64,000 bases of DNA from Planctomycetota bacterium (GCA_016200265.1 JACQFE010000009.1:124001-188000); one strand, 5' to 3'; shown: positions 45,237 through 54,788, counted from the first letter of the stretch. Notes: generated from the sequence alone by a model not told the origin. Made by a program: numbers and translations.

Positions 45237-47987
45237 TCATTTAGGCGCGCACTCCGCCGATTCAGAATCGTTTGGCAGGTCGCCGAACCCGTTTTGTAGC
45301 TGGGCAAAGTCTTTGAGATCGACTCTCCCATCGACATTCAAGTCTGCTTCGGCACAACCGGAAGCCACATCAAGGTCCGGTCCGCCGACGGTGCTGTTCG
45401 GCGTTTGTTCAAAGCACTGCGCAAACAGGTAGTGGTCGGTCAGGTCGGCGCCTTCGTCATAATCCACGTCGCCGCACTGTCGGTGACGAGTCACGGCCGT
45501 AGTGGTGTCGGGGGTCGCCGGCACCGCCCCAACGTTGCCAACATTGTCCCGGCCGACGGCATAAAAGGCATACGTCTTTCCGACTTCGCCGTCAAAGTAG
45601 GACCAATGGCCGACCGAACTGATCCATCGCTCGTATCCCCCGCCATCGGTTTCGACAAACACGTCCACTAGGGCCACGCCGGACCCGCCGGCGTCGTCTT
45701 CTGCGGACCAGCGGACCACGAAGGGCGTCGCACGCACAGCGGGCAGCGCCTGGACCGCGCATTGCGGCGGTGCCGCGTCGATCGTGTTGGACACCCCGTT
45801 GGTCGCAATCGGGTCGTTATAATCGAAGACGATCGATGCCGTATTCGTAATGACGGTTCCCGTCGTCACACTGGCTTTAGGTTTGATCGTGAACTCGACG
45901 AACCCTTCGCCCTCTGGTGCGGTGACGTTTGGCGGAAGAAAGCCAAGCGTTGGATCGGTGGGGAGTTGCCGTGTCTCCGGGTCCAAGGCACGCAAGGTCC
46001 ACGACACGTTGTTCTGCCCCGCGTCAACACCGCCGGTGATTTCAACGAGCACGCCCGCCTCGAACAGCGCGTCAACGACCGTCTGTATGGAACCACGACC
46101 TTCGGGCACGTCAACGCGGTGGTCTCCAAACTGGACTCGACGCAGGCGGAAGGAGCTTGCGTCTAACGAGGGGTCGAGTTGGTCGGTGATGCGTATCTCA
46201 GCTGCTGGCGCTGTCGCCTGAGCGACATTTTCGAAGGCAACTCGGTAATTCAACGGCTCGCTGCCTTTCACGAATCCAAAATCACCATAACCGAGCGGGC
46301 CGACTTTCTCGTTTGGGTCGAGGGTCTGGATCACTGGAACGCAATCGCCCGTACTATCGCCGGGTTCGTTGACTATGCAATGGTCGCAACCGCTCTCATC
46401 AATGCATGTTGGCTCAGGGTCTCCAATGACCGCGCAGACCAAATGGCATACTATGTGGATTATAGGCCCTATTTTAGGGATTCCCTCAAATGGGAAACAG
46501 AGTATGAAGCACTCAACGAAAGTCCTGATTGTATCCCCAATGCTGGCGACACTCGAAGGCAACTGCGAAAAGCCATAACGATCGAAGTAATTAGTTATCG
46601 TTTCCCACCACACATCAGGATCTTGCGCAAGGGAGCGCAATTGCGACGGCGCGGAAGGATCTGCCAAAAATGCCAACCGTAACTTCTCGCTATTGCGAAA
46701 CAGAGGTCCATTGCGATAGGCGGTCGTGCTATACGGAATGGCAACGAATCCAACGGAAAACGTAGCATGTGCGGGGAACTCTGTGTCGGCCAAAAGGCTC
46801 ACCGGTATCAGTCGTTTTTCACCGGGTGTGAACGCTGTACTCACAAGACTAAAGCCTTTGGTCAGCCCAGTTCCATGAATGCTCGCGCCTTCTCCGAGAA
46901 GCGTCGGCCAAATGGCAACGTGCGAGTCATTAGGCACCCGTCCGGTGAGCACAACAATGTCGAGATCCACATTTCCAGAGTAAGCAATCTCGATCGCCAT
47001 GTCGAAAACTCCTCCTCCGCGAAGCGCGGATGGGAGATTCTGCGAGAGCTGAATGCGACCTACGTTCGGCGGGTCTACTTGCAAACCAGCGGCGAGTTCC
47101 GCGTCACGTCCATCTGGTTCGCTGATTCTTACGTCGCAATTACCCAGCGGCACACCCGTGAGGTCAAACGTAACGCGGGCATGTGCCGCGTCAGTCAATG
47201 TCGTAGCGACTGGGTTGAGGACGGTTCCGTTGGTGGGGCAAACAAGCGAGAATGCAGTCGCTGTACCAAAGCGGGCGCCGCGAAACTCGAGGGTGGCCAC
47301 GCCCGCGCCTACGGTGGTGGGCTTGATCCAGTCGAGCGCAAACAATGAGGCTTGGGCGAGCAGGCGGAAGCTTTTCGACGCGGTCGCATCACTGTCAGTC
47401 GTAGCACGGGCGAGAATGTAGTAGGTGCCGGCCTGGGTGTTGGGGATAACAAGTTCTTGATCTGGCTCTGCGGGTGACTCGGACGAGAATTCGGCGTCGA
47501 ACGTATCCGGGGTCTTCCCGAAACTGGCGTATAGTTCCGTCCAGGCCGTTTCGCTCGCATGGTCGAGGTCGATGCGCAAGGTCAGGTCCGGGGGCGTGGT
47601 CACGCGAAAGAACAAGAACGACCCGGGGGGCAGACTTCCCTCGTATGGCGTACCAAGTACAAGCGGGATTACGGAGAACGTGGAAACTTCGCGGGAGACC
47701 GCGTCCGAAATGTGCGATTCGGATGACTCCTCAAAGACGCTAACCTCACGGGAAATCGCATCGGTAATCGGCGACACGGGCCATGGGCGGAACACACTCG
47801 CTTCGCGGGATGTCGCGTCAGTGATTTGCTCATTGATGGATGCCAATAGTTCTTCGCGTTGCTGAGTAACTTGACGATTCGAGTCGGAAGTAGGTTTGGT
47901 CGCGGCATGAATAGCCTTTCCAGCGATCGCTGAGAAAATGGTCGCGATAAACAGTGTTGCGATTGCACCTCTTTTTCGTTTCCGCAT
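45237..47987 (-). CDS. Large secreted multidomain protein with dockerin-like end, cut off before its sorting signal
   Basis: 916 residues with GAGGGG before ATG 47987. A signal peptide (IATLFIATIFSAIAG) is followed by three tandem ~18-residue repeats around ITDAISREVSVF (about 55-110), a pre-peptidase C-terminal-like beta domain (about 110-215), IPT/Ig-like modules, a region with LDPNEKVGPLGYGDFGFV typical of the conserved-repeat (DUF11/DUF7619-like) surface proteins, an Ig-like domain, and two EF-hand dockerin-like loops (DVDYDEGADLTDHYLF; DLNVDGRVDLKDFAQL). Surface-exposed or secreted; ligand unknown. The TGA stop precedes an in-frame PEP-CTERM tail. Confidence 0.8.
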   Translation of the reverse strand: MRKRKRGAIATLFIATIFSAIAGKAIHAATKPTSDSNRQVTQQREELLASINEQITDATSREASVFRPWPVSPITDAISREVSVFEESSESHISDAVSREVSTFSVIPLVLGTPYEGSLPPGSFLFFRVTTPPDLTLRIDLDHASETAWTELYASFGKTPDTFDAEFSSESPAEPDQELVIPNTQAGTYYILARATTDSDATASKSFRLLAQASLFALDWIKPTTVGAGVATLEFRGARFGTATAFSLVCPTNGTVLNPVATTLTDAAHARVTFDLTGVPLGNCDVRISEPDGRDAELAAGLQVDPPNVGRIQLSQNLPSALRGGGVFDMAIEIAYSGNVDLDIVVLTGRVPNDSHVAIWPTLLGEGASIHGTGLTKGFSLVSTAFTPGEKRLIPVSLLADTEFPAHATFSVGFVAIPYSTTAYRNGPLFRNSEKLRLAFLADPSAPSQLRSLAQDPDVWWETITNYFDRYGFSQLPSSVASIGDTIRTFVECFILCFPFEGIPKIGPIIHIVCHLVCAVIGDPEPTCIDESGCDHCIVNEPGDSTGDCVPVIQTLDPNEKVGPLGYGDFGFVKGSEPLNYRVAFENVAQATAPAAEIRITDQLDPSLDASSFRLRRVQFGDHRVDVPEGRGSIQTVVDALFEAGVLVEITGGVDAGQNNVSWTLRALDPETRQLPTDPTLGFLPPNVTAPEGEGFVEFTIKPKASVTTGTVITNTASIVFDYNDPIATNGVSNTIDAAPPQCAVQALPAVRATPFVVRWSAEDDAGGSGVALVDVFVETDGGGYERWISSVGHWSYFDGEVGKTYAFYAVGRDNVGNVGAVPATPDTTTAVTRHRQCGDVDYDEGADLTDHYLFAQCFEQTPNSTVGGPDLDVASGCAEADLNVDGRVDLKDFAQLQNGFGDLPNDSESAECAPK

Positions 47988-48052
47988 TGCTTGATCCCCT
48001 CGCGCTCGAACCCGGCCACTGAATCACGAACGTAGTTGCAGCACTCTCCCGG

Positions 48053-49387
48053 TTATCTGTTCAGGCCGTTTGCGTCGGGCTCGCCCTCGGCATTCGCCGT
48101 CTCGGCGGTCGGTTTGTATGCACGCGCTTGTAGAACGGAAAAACCACTTGGAACAGGCAGCGTTGCGTACCAAGTGGACAAGGCTTCGGTCCCGCTGAGA
48201 TAGGCTGCCTGGGCCGTCAAATCCGCACCCTGTCGCGGCACCATTCGGACTACTACCGCCCAATCGAGCGGCACGTTTTCGGCTTCGATAACCACGAGCT
48301 GTGAGCCCTGATTCGGAACCGTCACGTCAGCGCCGGGAATGTCCAAGCTGGCACGAGGGTCGGTATTCACTAACTGGCCGCCGATGGTCTTGAGACGGAC
48401 CGTTGGCGCAGTATCGTCGGGCCAAAGTGATGCAGTCGTCCCGCTTATGTCGACCGTGTAAGGCGGGCTTCCCAGGTCGGCCAGTTGGCGCGTGTTTGCT
48501 TCGACCCGGATGCGCCCTTGAAGGACGTCGCCGGCGCGCAATCGACCCACCATATTTGGCAACGGTGCGTCGCGGACGACATCTGCAATGAGTCTAATGG
48601 CGCCACCGGTACCTTGGAGACCTGTATGGCCACCGTCGGAAGAAATGAGCCCGGAAAGTGTGATGGTGCTCTTGCTTGCGATGAGAATTGCACCGCCGCC
48701 GCCGCCACCGGGGCCGGCGTAATGGACTCCGCCCGATCCACCGATGAGCGGAACGACGCGAGAGTTTCCGTAGATCGGCGGCTCTGCACAGTTTGCGTTA
48801 ACATTACCGTACTGAACGGCAAAGCTCGGGTACTCTTGGCAAAACGGCGCGCCGCCTGGTCCCAAACCGGCGCTCTGTGGGCTTGCCTCAGATAAGTATT
48901 GGCTGCCCCCTCGAAAGCCGCCTGGACCCGGTTCGGCGAATGTGGAAACTCCAAACGTACCAGGTTGTCCATCGAGGCTGATCGTCCCTGCGATGTTAAC
49001 GTCGCCCGACACCAGCCAAACCACTGGGGCGCGCGAAGGGTGGTTCTTGAACACGATCGTTACATTTGCTGGAATGTCGATGCAGCTATATTTGAACACG
49101 ACCGCCCATTTATTGTAGTCGTAGACACCGCGGCCTCTGGTAGCCAAGGGACTCGCCATGTCCCACGTTAGCGGAACGGCTCGCGATAAATCGATCGTGT
49201 AAGTGACCGGGGCAGTGGTCGGGCAAGCAACGCCGCAAGCCCAATCGGGATTCAGCCCGGCAAGCGTTCCACAGTTCAAAGGGCCATCAGACCCATCGGC
49301 GCCGGGCACGATGATGTCTGCCTTCGATTGCCCCGCGATCGTAAGAATGAGGGCCGACAATACGATGGCTTTCGACAACCGATTCAT
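48053..49387 (-). CDS. Secreted Gly-rich protein of unknown function
   Basis: 444 residues with GGAG upstream of ATG 49387 and a signal peptide (AIVLSALILTIAGQSKA). The middle is rich in Gly and beta strands (GPGGFRGGSQYLSE; HYAGPGGGGGGAILIASKSTITLSG), like pectate-lyase-type or adhesin beta-helix proteins. The C-terminal third is beta-sandwich-like (VVVRMVPRQGADLTAQAAYLSG). No sorting tail. It precedes the large dockerin protein on the same strand with a 65-base gap, so they may be co-transcribed. Confidence 0.65.
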   Translation of the reverse strand: MNRLSKAIVLSALILTIAGQSKADIIVPGADGSDGPLNCGTLAGLNPDWACGVACPTTAPVTYTIDLSRAVPLTWDMASPLATRGRGVYDYNKWAVVFKYSCIDIPANVTIVFKNHPSRAPVVWLVSGDVNIAGTISLDGQPGTFGVSTFAEPGPGGFRGGSQYLSEASPQSAGLGPGGAPFCQEYPSFAVQYGNVNANCAEPPIYGNSRVVPLIGGSGGVHYAGPGGGGGGAILIASKSTITLSGLISSDGGHTGLQGTGGAIRLIADVVRDAPLPNMVGRLRAGDVLQGRIRVEANTRQLADLGSPPYTVDISGTTASLWPDDTAPTVRLKTIGGQLVNTDPRASLDIPGADVTVPNQGSQLVVIEAENVPLDWAVVVRMVPRQGADLTAQAAYLSGTEALSTWYATLPVPSGFSVLQARAYKPTAETANAEGEPDANGLNR

Positions 49388-49575
49388 GTTCCTGATCTCC
49401 TCATAAAAATCTGCCCAACAATGGTCTGTGGATTAGCGTTCGCACTTTGCGCAAAGGCGAAGACCGCTCCCCTCCGAAAATTCGCGCGGAAGACGCCCGA
49501 ATTCGACGCCAGCGCAACAATTCATTGTCGCAATTCGCACGGCAGCGCCGCAATACGCATCTTTGGGTGAGCTTT

Positions 49576-49869
49576 TTACAATTCGCCGGCCTGCGCTACC
49601 TTTCTTGCAGCCAATACCGAGCGAACGGGAACACCGACGCGGGTCGTGATGCGGAGCTTCCTGTACAACACGCGCGTATGCGTGCGAATCGTGTCATGGC
49701 TCACGCCGAGGCGTCCCGCGATGGCTTTGTTGCTGATTCCACGACAGATCCAGCGAGCAATCCGCCCCTGCTGATCCGAAAGGCCAAGATGGGCCGCGAT
49801 CAGCCGCCATTCGGGGACGGTGAACAGGTCCGGCAAGCAATCGGTTTGTTCGGTCTCCTCACGTCCCAT
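49576..49869 (-). CDS. LuxR-type helix-turn-helix protein
   Basis: 97 residues. The C-terminal 60 are a GerE/LuxR DNA-binding domain: LSDQQGRIARWICRGISNK, AIAGRLGVSHDTIRTHTRVLYRKL. There is no receiver or ligand-binding domain, so it is a stand-alone regulator. It is divergent from the sigma factor gene and ends about 190 bases downstream of the secreted protein gene start, so it could control either side. Confidence 0.88.
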   Translation of the reverse strand: MGREETEQTDCLPDLFTVPEWRLIAAHLGLSDQQGRIARWICRGISNKAIAGRLGVSHDTIRTHTRVLYRKLRITTRVGVPVRSVLAARKVAQAGEL

Positions 49870-49985
49870 GATCGAACACCTTGGTTCCTCGATGTTTCGG
49901 CCTCAAAATAGGCCCCTATCCGCCTAGCGAGTTGCTGCGGTGGCGATTCACACGCCCCGCGAAAAAAAGTTTGGCACCCGTTACA

Positions 49986-50705
49986 ATGGAACCGCCTCGT
50001 AATGCGGGTGTTGTGGGTGGAATCGGGAACCTCGGGAGCCGCTGGATGGACGCCTGCCTGGATCGAGCAATCAAGGGCGACGACGATGCGCTGGGCCGGC
50101 TTGTATCAACGTGTCACCCGGAGTTGCGGCGCGTGATCGAGAAAAAAATTGCGCGCCGGTACCGGGCGGCCGTCGGTCCCGATGACGTGCTTCAAATCAC
50201 GTACCTGGAGGCGTTCCTGCGAATTGAACAGTTTTCGCCGAACGGTCCGGACGCATTCGGGCGATGGCTGGCTCAGATTGCGAAGAACAACCTTCGCGAC
50301 GCGATTCGAGGACTTGATTGCGACAAGCGCCCTCCGCGGCATCGACAACTTGTTTTTGCACCGGGTTCCGACTCGTACACCACTCTCCTGGGTAGCCTCG
50401 CGGCAAGCGGCACAACGCCGACCCGACACGCCTCGCGGGAAGAGGCCAAGGCGATGATTGAGGCGGCGCTGGAAAGGATGCCCCCCGATTATCACAAGGC
50501 GATACGGCTCTACGATTTGGAAGGCCAGTCGATCGACGATGTGGCGGCGGCGCTCGAACGAAAGCCAGGTGCGGTTCACATGCTGAGGGCAAGAGCGCAC
50601 GACCGACTTCGCGAGCTCCTCGGCAATCCGGCGAAGTTCTTCAACCGTTCAGGCTTGAAGGTAGCGCCTCTTGGGGTGGTTGAAGATTTGGTGACCAAGC
50701 AATGA
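49986..50705 (+). CDS. ECF-type RNA polymerase sigma factor
   Basis: About 239 residues from ATG 49986; a start at 50046 is possible and an extension to 49881 looks non-coding. Sigma region 2 (LGRLVSTCHPELRRVIEKKIARRYRAAVGPDDVLQITYLEAF; motif DDVLQ) and region 4 with its HTH (ALERMPPDYHKAIRLYDLEG ... IDDVAAALERKPGAVHMLRARAHDRLRELLG) are clear. It overlaps the kinase gene as ATGA, the planctomycetal arrangement where the kinase probably modulates the sigma factor. Confidence 0.93.
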   Translation: MEPPRNAGVVGGIGNLGSRWMDACLDRAIKGDDDALGRLVSTCHPELRRVIEKKIARRYRAAVGPDDVLQITYLEAFLRIEQFSPNGPDAFGRWLAQIAKNNLRDAIRGLDCDKRPPRHRQLVFAPGSDSYTTLLGSLAASGTTPTRHASREEAKAMIEAALERMPPDYHKAIRLYDLEGQSIDDVAAALERKPGAVHMLRARAHDRLRELLGNPAKFFNRSGLKVAPLGVVEDLVTKQ

Positions 50706-53383
50706 GACGCAGGCCTGTCGCCGAAATCGATGTGGATCGTTCTGGAGGTCTGTTGATTGAATATGCGCGACGGCAGGTCGCTTGTGCCGAAAAGGTGGCC
50801 CAAGCTGAACATCCCCTTCCGCCCCCCGACTCTTTCCCCGGTTACCAAGTCCTGTCCGAAGTTCATCGCGGCGGACAAGGCGTCGTTTACAAAGCCATCA
50901 AGAAGGCCACGAATCGCGAAGTGGCGATCAAAGTCTTGCACGGAAAGAGCTTGGCAACGACGCGGGATCGGGCCCGATTTGATCGTGAGGTGGAGGTCCT
51001 CGCGTCGCTGCGGCATCCGCATATTGTTGGCGTGCATGACGCGGTGACTACCGACAGCGGGCCGTTTTTCGTGATGGATTTCGTCGAAGGACGAGCTTTT
51101 GACCGTTACATCTCTGAGGAGGAACTCGCCGTTGCCGACGTCGTGCGGTTGTTCGTCAAGATTTGCGATGCAGTAAACGCCGCGCATTTGCGGGGGATCG
51201 TGCATCGTGACCTGAAGCCGAACAACATTCTGATTGACGATCACGGCGAGCCCCATGTGCTTGATTTTGGCCTGGCAAAACTTCTGGATGAGACGGATTC
51301 GCCGGGAGTGGCCATTACGGAAACCGGGCAGTTCATCGGTTCATTGCCGTGGGCAACACCGGAACAAGCCCAAGGCAGGAATGAGGATGTCGACATTCGC
51401 ATCGACGTGTACGCTTTGGGCCTCGTGCTCTTTCATGCTTTGACGAACGAGTTTCCGTATGCCGTCAGCGCATCGCTTCGGGAAGTCCTCGACAACATTC
51501 TCAACATGCAACCCATCAAACCGAGCGCGATTCGCCGCGGGATTGTGGACGATCTCGACACCATCGTGTTGACGTGCCTGCAAAAGGACCGCGAGCGGCG
51601 CTATCAGAGCGCCGGTGAGCTTGCAAACGATCTACGTCGTTACCTTGCGGGTGAGCCGATTGGCGCAAAGCGGGACAATGCGTGGTATTTGATCCGACGC
51701 GCTGCGCGCCGACACCGAAAGTTGGTGGTCGCAGCGGCCGTGCTGTTGGCATTGACGCTCACCTATGGTGCCGGGATGACGGTTTTGTACCGGCGGGCGA
51801 CGTTGGCGGAGCGGGAAAAAGCCAAGATCGCCGACGATGCTCGGTCGAACCTTCGGGATGCGCAGAAGACGATTGAGAATGTCGTAGATGAGGTCGTTAC
51901 GCGCCTCGGCGAATTGCGGGGCGGGTCTGCGGCGAGACAGGCGATCCTTGAGGTTGCCTTCCAAGGCGTAAGTGGACTATCCGAGCAACAAAGTGACGAT
52001 CCGGCCGTTCAGGCCGACATGGCTCGAACCCTGCATCAGAAGGGCGATCTTCTGCTAAAGATGGGAAAGGTGGAGGATGGATTGGAGCAGCTCCACCGAG
52101 CTTCTGCGATTCGAGAAAGGCTCCTCGCCACTCGACCCGACGACAACGAATTGCGAAGCGAGTTTTCCATCAACCTGGTTCGCATCGGCGACGGCGAAGG
52201 CCAACTGGGGCACAATGCGGAAAGGAATCGGTACCACGTTCAAGCACTTGCAATCGACGAGGAGCTTGTTAGTCGCGAGCCGGATAATGCCCATTTTCTC
52301 GATAACCTCTCGTGGAGTTATGGTCGCATCGCGTCTTTGGGGACGTCCGACCTGTCCTCACGGACGGTGTTCGTCGAAAGACAGCGCGCACTGGCCGAGA
52401 GAGCCGTTGAACTTGATCCGAGCAATCCCATTCGGCTGCGAGCGCTGCGCTACGCCTTCGAGAATTCAGGAGGCCTGGCGAATGCGACGGCCGATTGGGA
52501 CCAGGCGATTGCCACCACGCAAGAGGAGTGCGACTACCTGGAGGCGCTTGTCGCTCAATACCCGGACAATGTCGAGTACCTGTCTCGGCTTGCGGTTCGC
52601 ACTCTGGCGCTTGGCGGATACGCACGGGACACGGGCGACATTGCCGGCGCGTGGAAGCTCGTTCGCGAAGCAGAAGCGATCGCCGAGCGGCTCGCCGCCG
52701 ATGAACCCGACGAAAACTATTACCAATCAATTCTGGGCGTCGTCGCCTATACAGCCTCTACGCTGGCCCGAATCGATCAGGACGTCACGACGCGCAGGGC
52801 CTACTTGGGGCGCTCCCGAGAAATCCTTGAACGACTGGCTAGCGTTGCACCGGAGGGCGATTCATTTTACCTATCGGTCGTACTTCAGGCCCAAGCTGTC
52901 ATCGAATACGAGAATGGAGATGAAGAGAATGCACGGACGCTTATGCAGCGAAGCATTGCGATCGTGCGTGAACAGATGGCGGCCATGCCGACAGAGGGAC
53001 TTCTGGACGCATTGAGCGAACTACTACGAGATGCTGTGCCGACGGACCTGCGCAACACGGCAGAGGCAGTTGCCCTTGCGGACGGAGCCGTTGCAATGTC
53101 TAAAGGTCGTTCGGCCTTTCCGTTTCACCATCTGGCTTTGTCGTTGGCCGCGGACGGCCAGATGGATCGGGCGATTGAGGCGCGGGAGCGTGTGCTTTCG
53201 CTCCTGCCGAGCGAGGCTTGCAGCGCGCGAAAATACGTCGACCGACAATGGAGCGATTATCTGAGAGAGTTGGACTCGCGTTCCGCCGTGGCAGTGCCCA
53301 CGACGAAAGGCAATGTGCCCGATTCGGAAGCTGGTGCGGGGGATTTGGCGGCGAGTGGGTCGGAGTCGGTCAAGATCCCGTGA
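50702..53383 (+). CDS. Transmembrane Ser/Thr protein kinase with TPR repeats
   Basis: 893 residues. Kinase domain with Gly-loop RGGQGVVYKA (~55), VAIK lysine (~76), catalytic loop HRDLKPNN (~168) and DFGLAK (~188); all key residues are present. A membrane helix (LVVAAAVLLALTLTYGAGM, about 342-360) is followed by an extracytoplasmic part of helical TPR-type repeats (about 400-800). Such kinases in Planctomycetota pair with ECF sigma factors; the sensed signal is unknown. The start overlaps the sigma gene by four bases. Confidence 0.95.
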   Translation: MRRRPVAEIDVDRSGGLLIEYARRQVACAEKVAQAEHPLPPPDSFPGYQVLSEVHRGGQGVVYKAIKKATNREVAIKVLHGKSLATTRDRARFDREVEVLASLRHPHIVGVHDAVTTDSGPFFVMDFVEGRAFDRYISEEELAVADVVRLFVKICDAVNAAHLRGIVHRDLKPNNILIDDHGEPHVLDFGLAKLLDETDSPGVAITETGQFIGSLPWATPEQAQGRNEDVDIRIDVYALGLVLFHALTNEFPYAVSASLREVLDNILNMQPIKPSAIRRGIVDDLDTIVLTCLQKDRERRYQSAGELANDLRRYLAGEPIGAKRDNAWYLIRRAARRHRKLVVAAAVLLALTLTYGAGMTVLYRRATLAEREKAKIADDARSNLRDAQKTIENVVDEVVTRLGELRGGSAARQAILEVAFQGVSGLSEQQSDDPAVQADMARTLHQKGDLLLKMGKVEDGLEQLHRASAIRERLLATRPDDNELRSEFSINLVRIGDGEGQLGHNAERNRYHVQALAIDEELVSREPDNAHFLDNLSWSYGRIASLGTSDLSSRTVFVERQRALAERAVELDPSNPIRLRALRYAFENSGGLANATADWDQAIATTQEECDYLEALVAQYPDNVEYLSRLAVRTLALGGYARDTGDIAGAWKLVREAEAIAERLAADEPDENYYQSILGVVAYTASTLARIDQDVTTRRAYLGRSREILERLASVAPEGDSFYLSVVLQAQAVIEYENGDEENARTLMQRSIAIVREQMAAMPTEGLLDALSELLRDAVPTDLRNTAEAVALADGAVAMSKGRSAFPFHHLALSLAADGQMDRAIEARERVLSLLPSEACSARKYVDRQWSDYLRELDSRSAVAVPTTKGNVPDSEAGAGDLAASGSESVKIP

Positions 53384-53939
53384 AATCTGCGTCGCGGTCG
53401 GCGTTTCTCCCCACCTCGCTCTACGGCAGGTCATTTGGCGCTGACACGCGGTCGGACGATAGCAAGAGCTAAGAGCTGTCGGGCTTTTTCGTTGGCCTCG
53501 GCGCGGTCGAGGCGGACGCGGTTGGGCACGTCTTTGGGGCCGGATCTCGGTTCGGCAGGCCGTTTGGTGGCAAAAAAACCTAGACAGCCAAGGAATCCGC
53601 TGGCTCGCACGGAGTCGCGCGCGTAGAATCGAGCTGGCCGGCCGAAAGCTGCTCCCGCGCTCTTTGACAAGTTTCTCAGTCGATAACCCCTTTGTGGGTT
53701 TGAGGTGCCCCGTCTGCCGGGCCGCAGAAGAATAGGCTGACAAAATGGCGAAACCTCAAGTTTCGCGCCCTTCCAACCCCCCAAACTTTCTTCTTGTCTT
53801 TCCGCGTTAGCCCTCAATCATCAAACCGTTTCTCTCGCAGCCCCCATGGGGCGCGAGCGGAGCGGTTGACGGTTGTGCGAATAACAACGCGGTCGAGTCA
53901 GCTTAGCTGGCTCGACCGCAAATAAAGGAGGAAAGAACG
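53384..53939 (+). other. Untranslated leader region of the small membrane peptide
   Basis: No gene. Besides the boxA-like element it contains a strong hairpin near 53834-53857 (CTCGC...GCGAG around CCCC/GGGG) and another at 53891-53918 (GGTCGAG / CTCGACC around CAGC-TTA-GCTG) shortly before the ribosome-binding site. These could be terminators that antitermination must pass, or regulatory structures. Confidence 0.5.
53601..53700 (+). promoter_or_regulatory. Leader A: weak promoter, boxA-like element and hairpin
   Basis: A possible promoter TGGCTC-17-TAGAAT (53601-53629) precedes GCTCTTTGACAA (53659-53670), one base different from the rrn boxA. Fifteen bases further an AACCC-CTTTGT-GGGTT hairpin (53685-53700) follows, in the position of a nut-site boxB. 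The hairpin recurs almost unchanged in leader B. It lies about 280 bases before the 49-residue membrane peptide gene. Confidence 0.65.
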
Positions 53940-54089
53940 ATGCAGAAAGTAATAAAAACCATCATGTCGCTGGTGGATGCCGCTGGGCTTTTTGCACTTC
54001 GCCTGGCGTTGTACATCGGCGCGTTTTGGTTGCTGGCGGAGTTGCTGGGAACGATAGTGAATGACGTGCGGCTGCACGGGTTTTCCTAA
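53940..54089 (+). CDS. Small membrane peptide behind leader A
   Basis: 49 residues: MQKVIKTIMSLVDAAGLFAL, then RLALYIGAFWLLAELLGTIV and a short polar end. One or two hydrophobic helices. The start is secure because AAAGGAGGAAAG lies 6 bases upstream, and a rho-independent terminator follows 20 bases after the stop. A self-contained single-gene transcript with a 280-base leader. Function unknown; holin-like, toxin-like or regulatory roles are all possible. Confidence 0.7.
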   Translation: MQKVIKTIMSLVDAAGLFALRLALYIGAFWLLAELLGTIVNDVRLHGFS

Positions 54090-54109
54090 AGGTTTCGCCA
54101 AGGTTTTGG

Positions 54110-54157
54110 CCTCGGAGCTTGTGTTTTTTGACCTCGCTCCGAGGTCTTCTTTTTTTG
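54110..54157 (+). terminator. Rho-independent terminator after the small membrane peptide
   Basis: CCTCGGAGC pairs with GCTCCGAGG (9 bp, 54110-54144) and is followed by TCTTCTTTTTTT. Confidence 0.85.
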
Positions 54158-54187
54158 CGCCCGGCGGTCAATCTGTTTCACCAACAT

Positions 54188-54451
54188 TCAACCTTTCCAG
54201 GGCGCTGGAGTCGCCACGCCGCTGCGTTGTGAAAAGGAATACTCGGGCCGGCACTGCACCCGCGCAAAGATCGCCAGCGCCTTGCCAACGCCTGCCAGAA
54301 ACTCCGCCTCGTCGAGGCGTTCGGCAAATTCCGACTCGCTGCGCATGCAATCCAGCATTTCGAGAACGAGGGCCAAGTTGTCCGCGAAGGCATCGTCAAA
54401 GGAATCGGGTGGCGAAGGATCGGCCTCGCTCATGTGTTCTTCGTGCATCAT
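54188..54451 (-). CDS. Small acidic hypothetical protein
   Basis: About 87 residues (start uncertain among Met at 54478, 54451 and 54433). Acidic, helical: DDAFADNLALVLEMLDCMRS, ERLDEAEFLAGVGKALAIFA. No family recognised. It may share a transcript with the DUF932 gene upstream on the same strand. Confidence 0.45.
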   Translation of the reverse strand: MMHEEHMSEADPSPPDSFDDAFADNLALVLEMLDCMRSESEFAERLDEAEFLAGVGKALAIFARVQCRPEYSFSQRSGVATPAPWKG

Positions 54452-54536
54452 GGGGCCAGGATGCCACACTTTGGGCACTTAGAGCAAGGGTTTATTTCGG
54501 ACCGGAAGGATGGCGGTTTGCGAAGTAAAGACAGTG

Positions 54537-54653
54537 TCAACCTCGGCGGGTCAGCAACAGCACGATTGCGTACGCGAACACGAACCAGGCGGCCAGCTTG
54601 GGGTCGAATGCGAGTATGACACTCAATGCCAGGAATATCGGCGCCAGGTACAT
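54537..54653 (-). CDS. Possible tiny membrane peptide
   Basis: 38 codons from ATG 54653: MYLAPIFLALSVILAFD then PKLAAWFVFAYAIVLLLTRR and G. Two hydrophobic helices separated by a short turn look protein-like, but no ribosome-binding site is close to the ATG. Confidence 0.3.
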   Translation of the reverse strand: MYLAPIFLALSVILAFDPKLAAWFVFAYAIVLLLTRRG

Positions 54654-54788
54654 CGTGGGTGGTTTCTGCCATACTCCTTCGGGAAAGTCATGTGCTCCGA
54701 TTCAATCGAGTCGTCGCACATACCCTGCAAATCGCTGCAAGGAAAGAGAGAACCGGTGGTTTCGATAACTCTCTTCCATTCAAAACGG

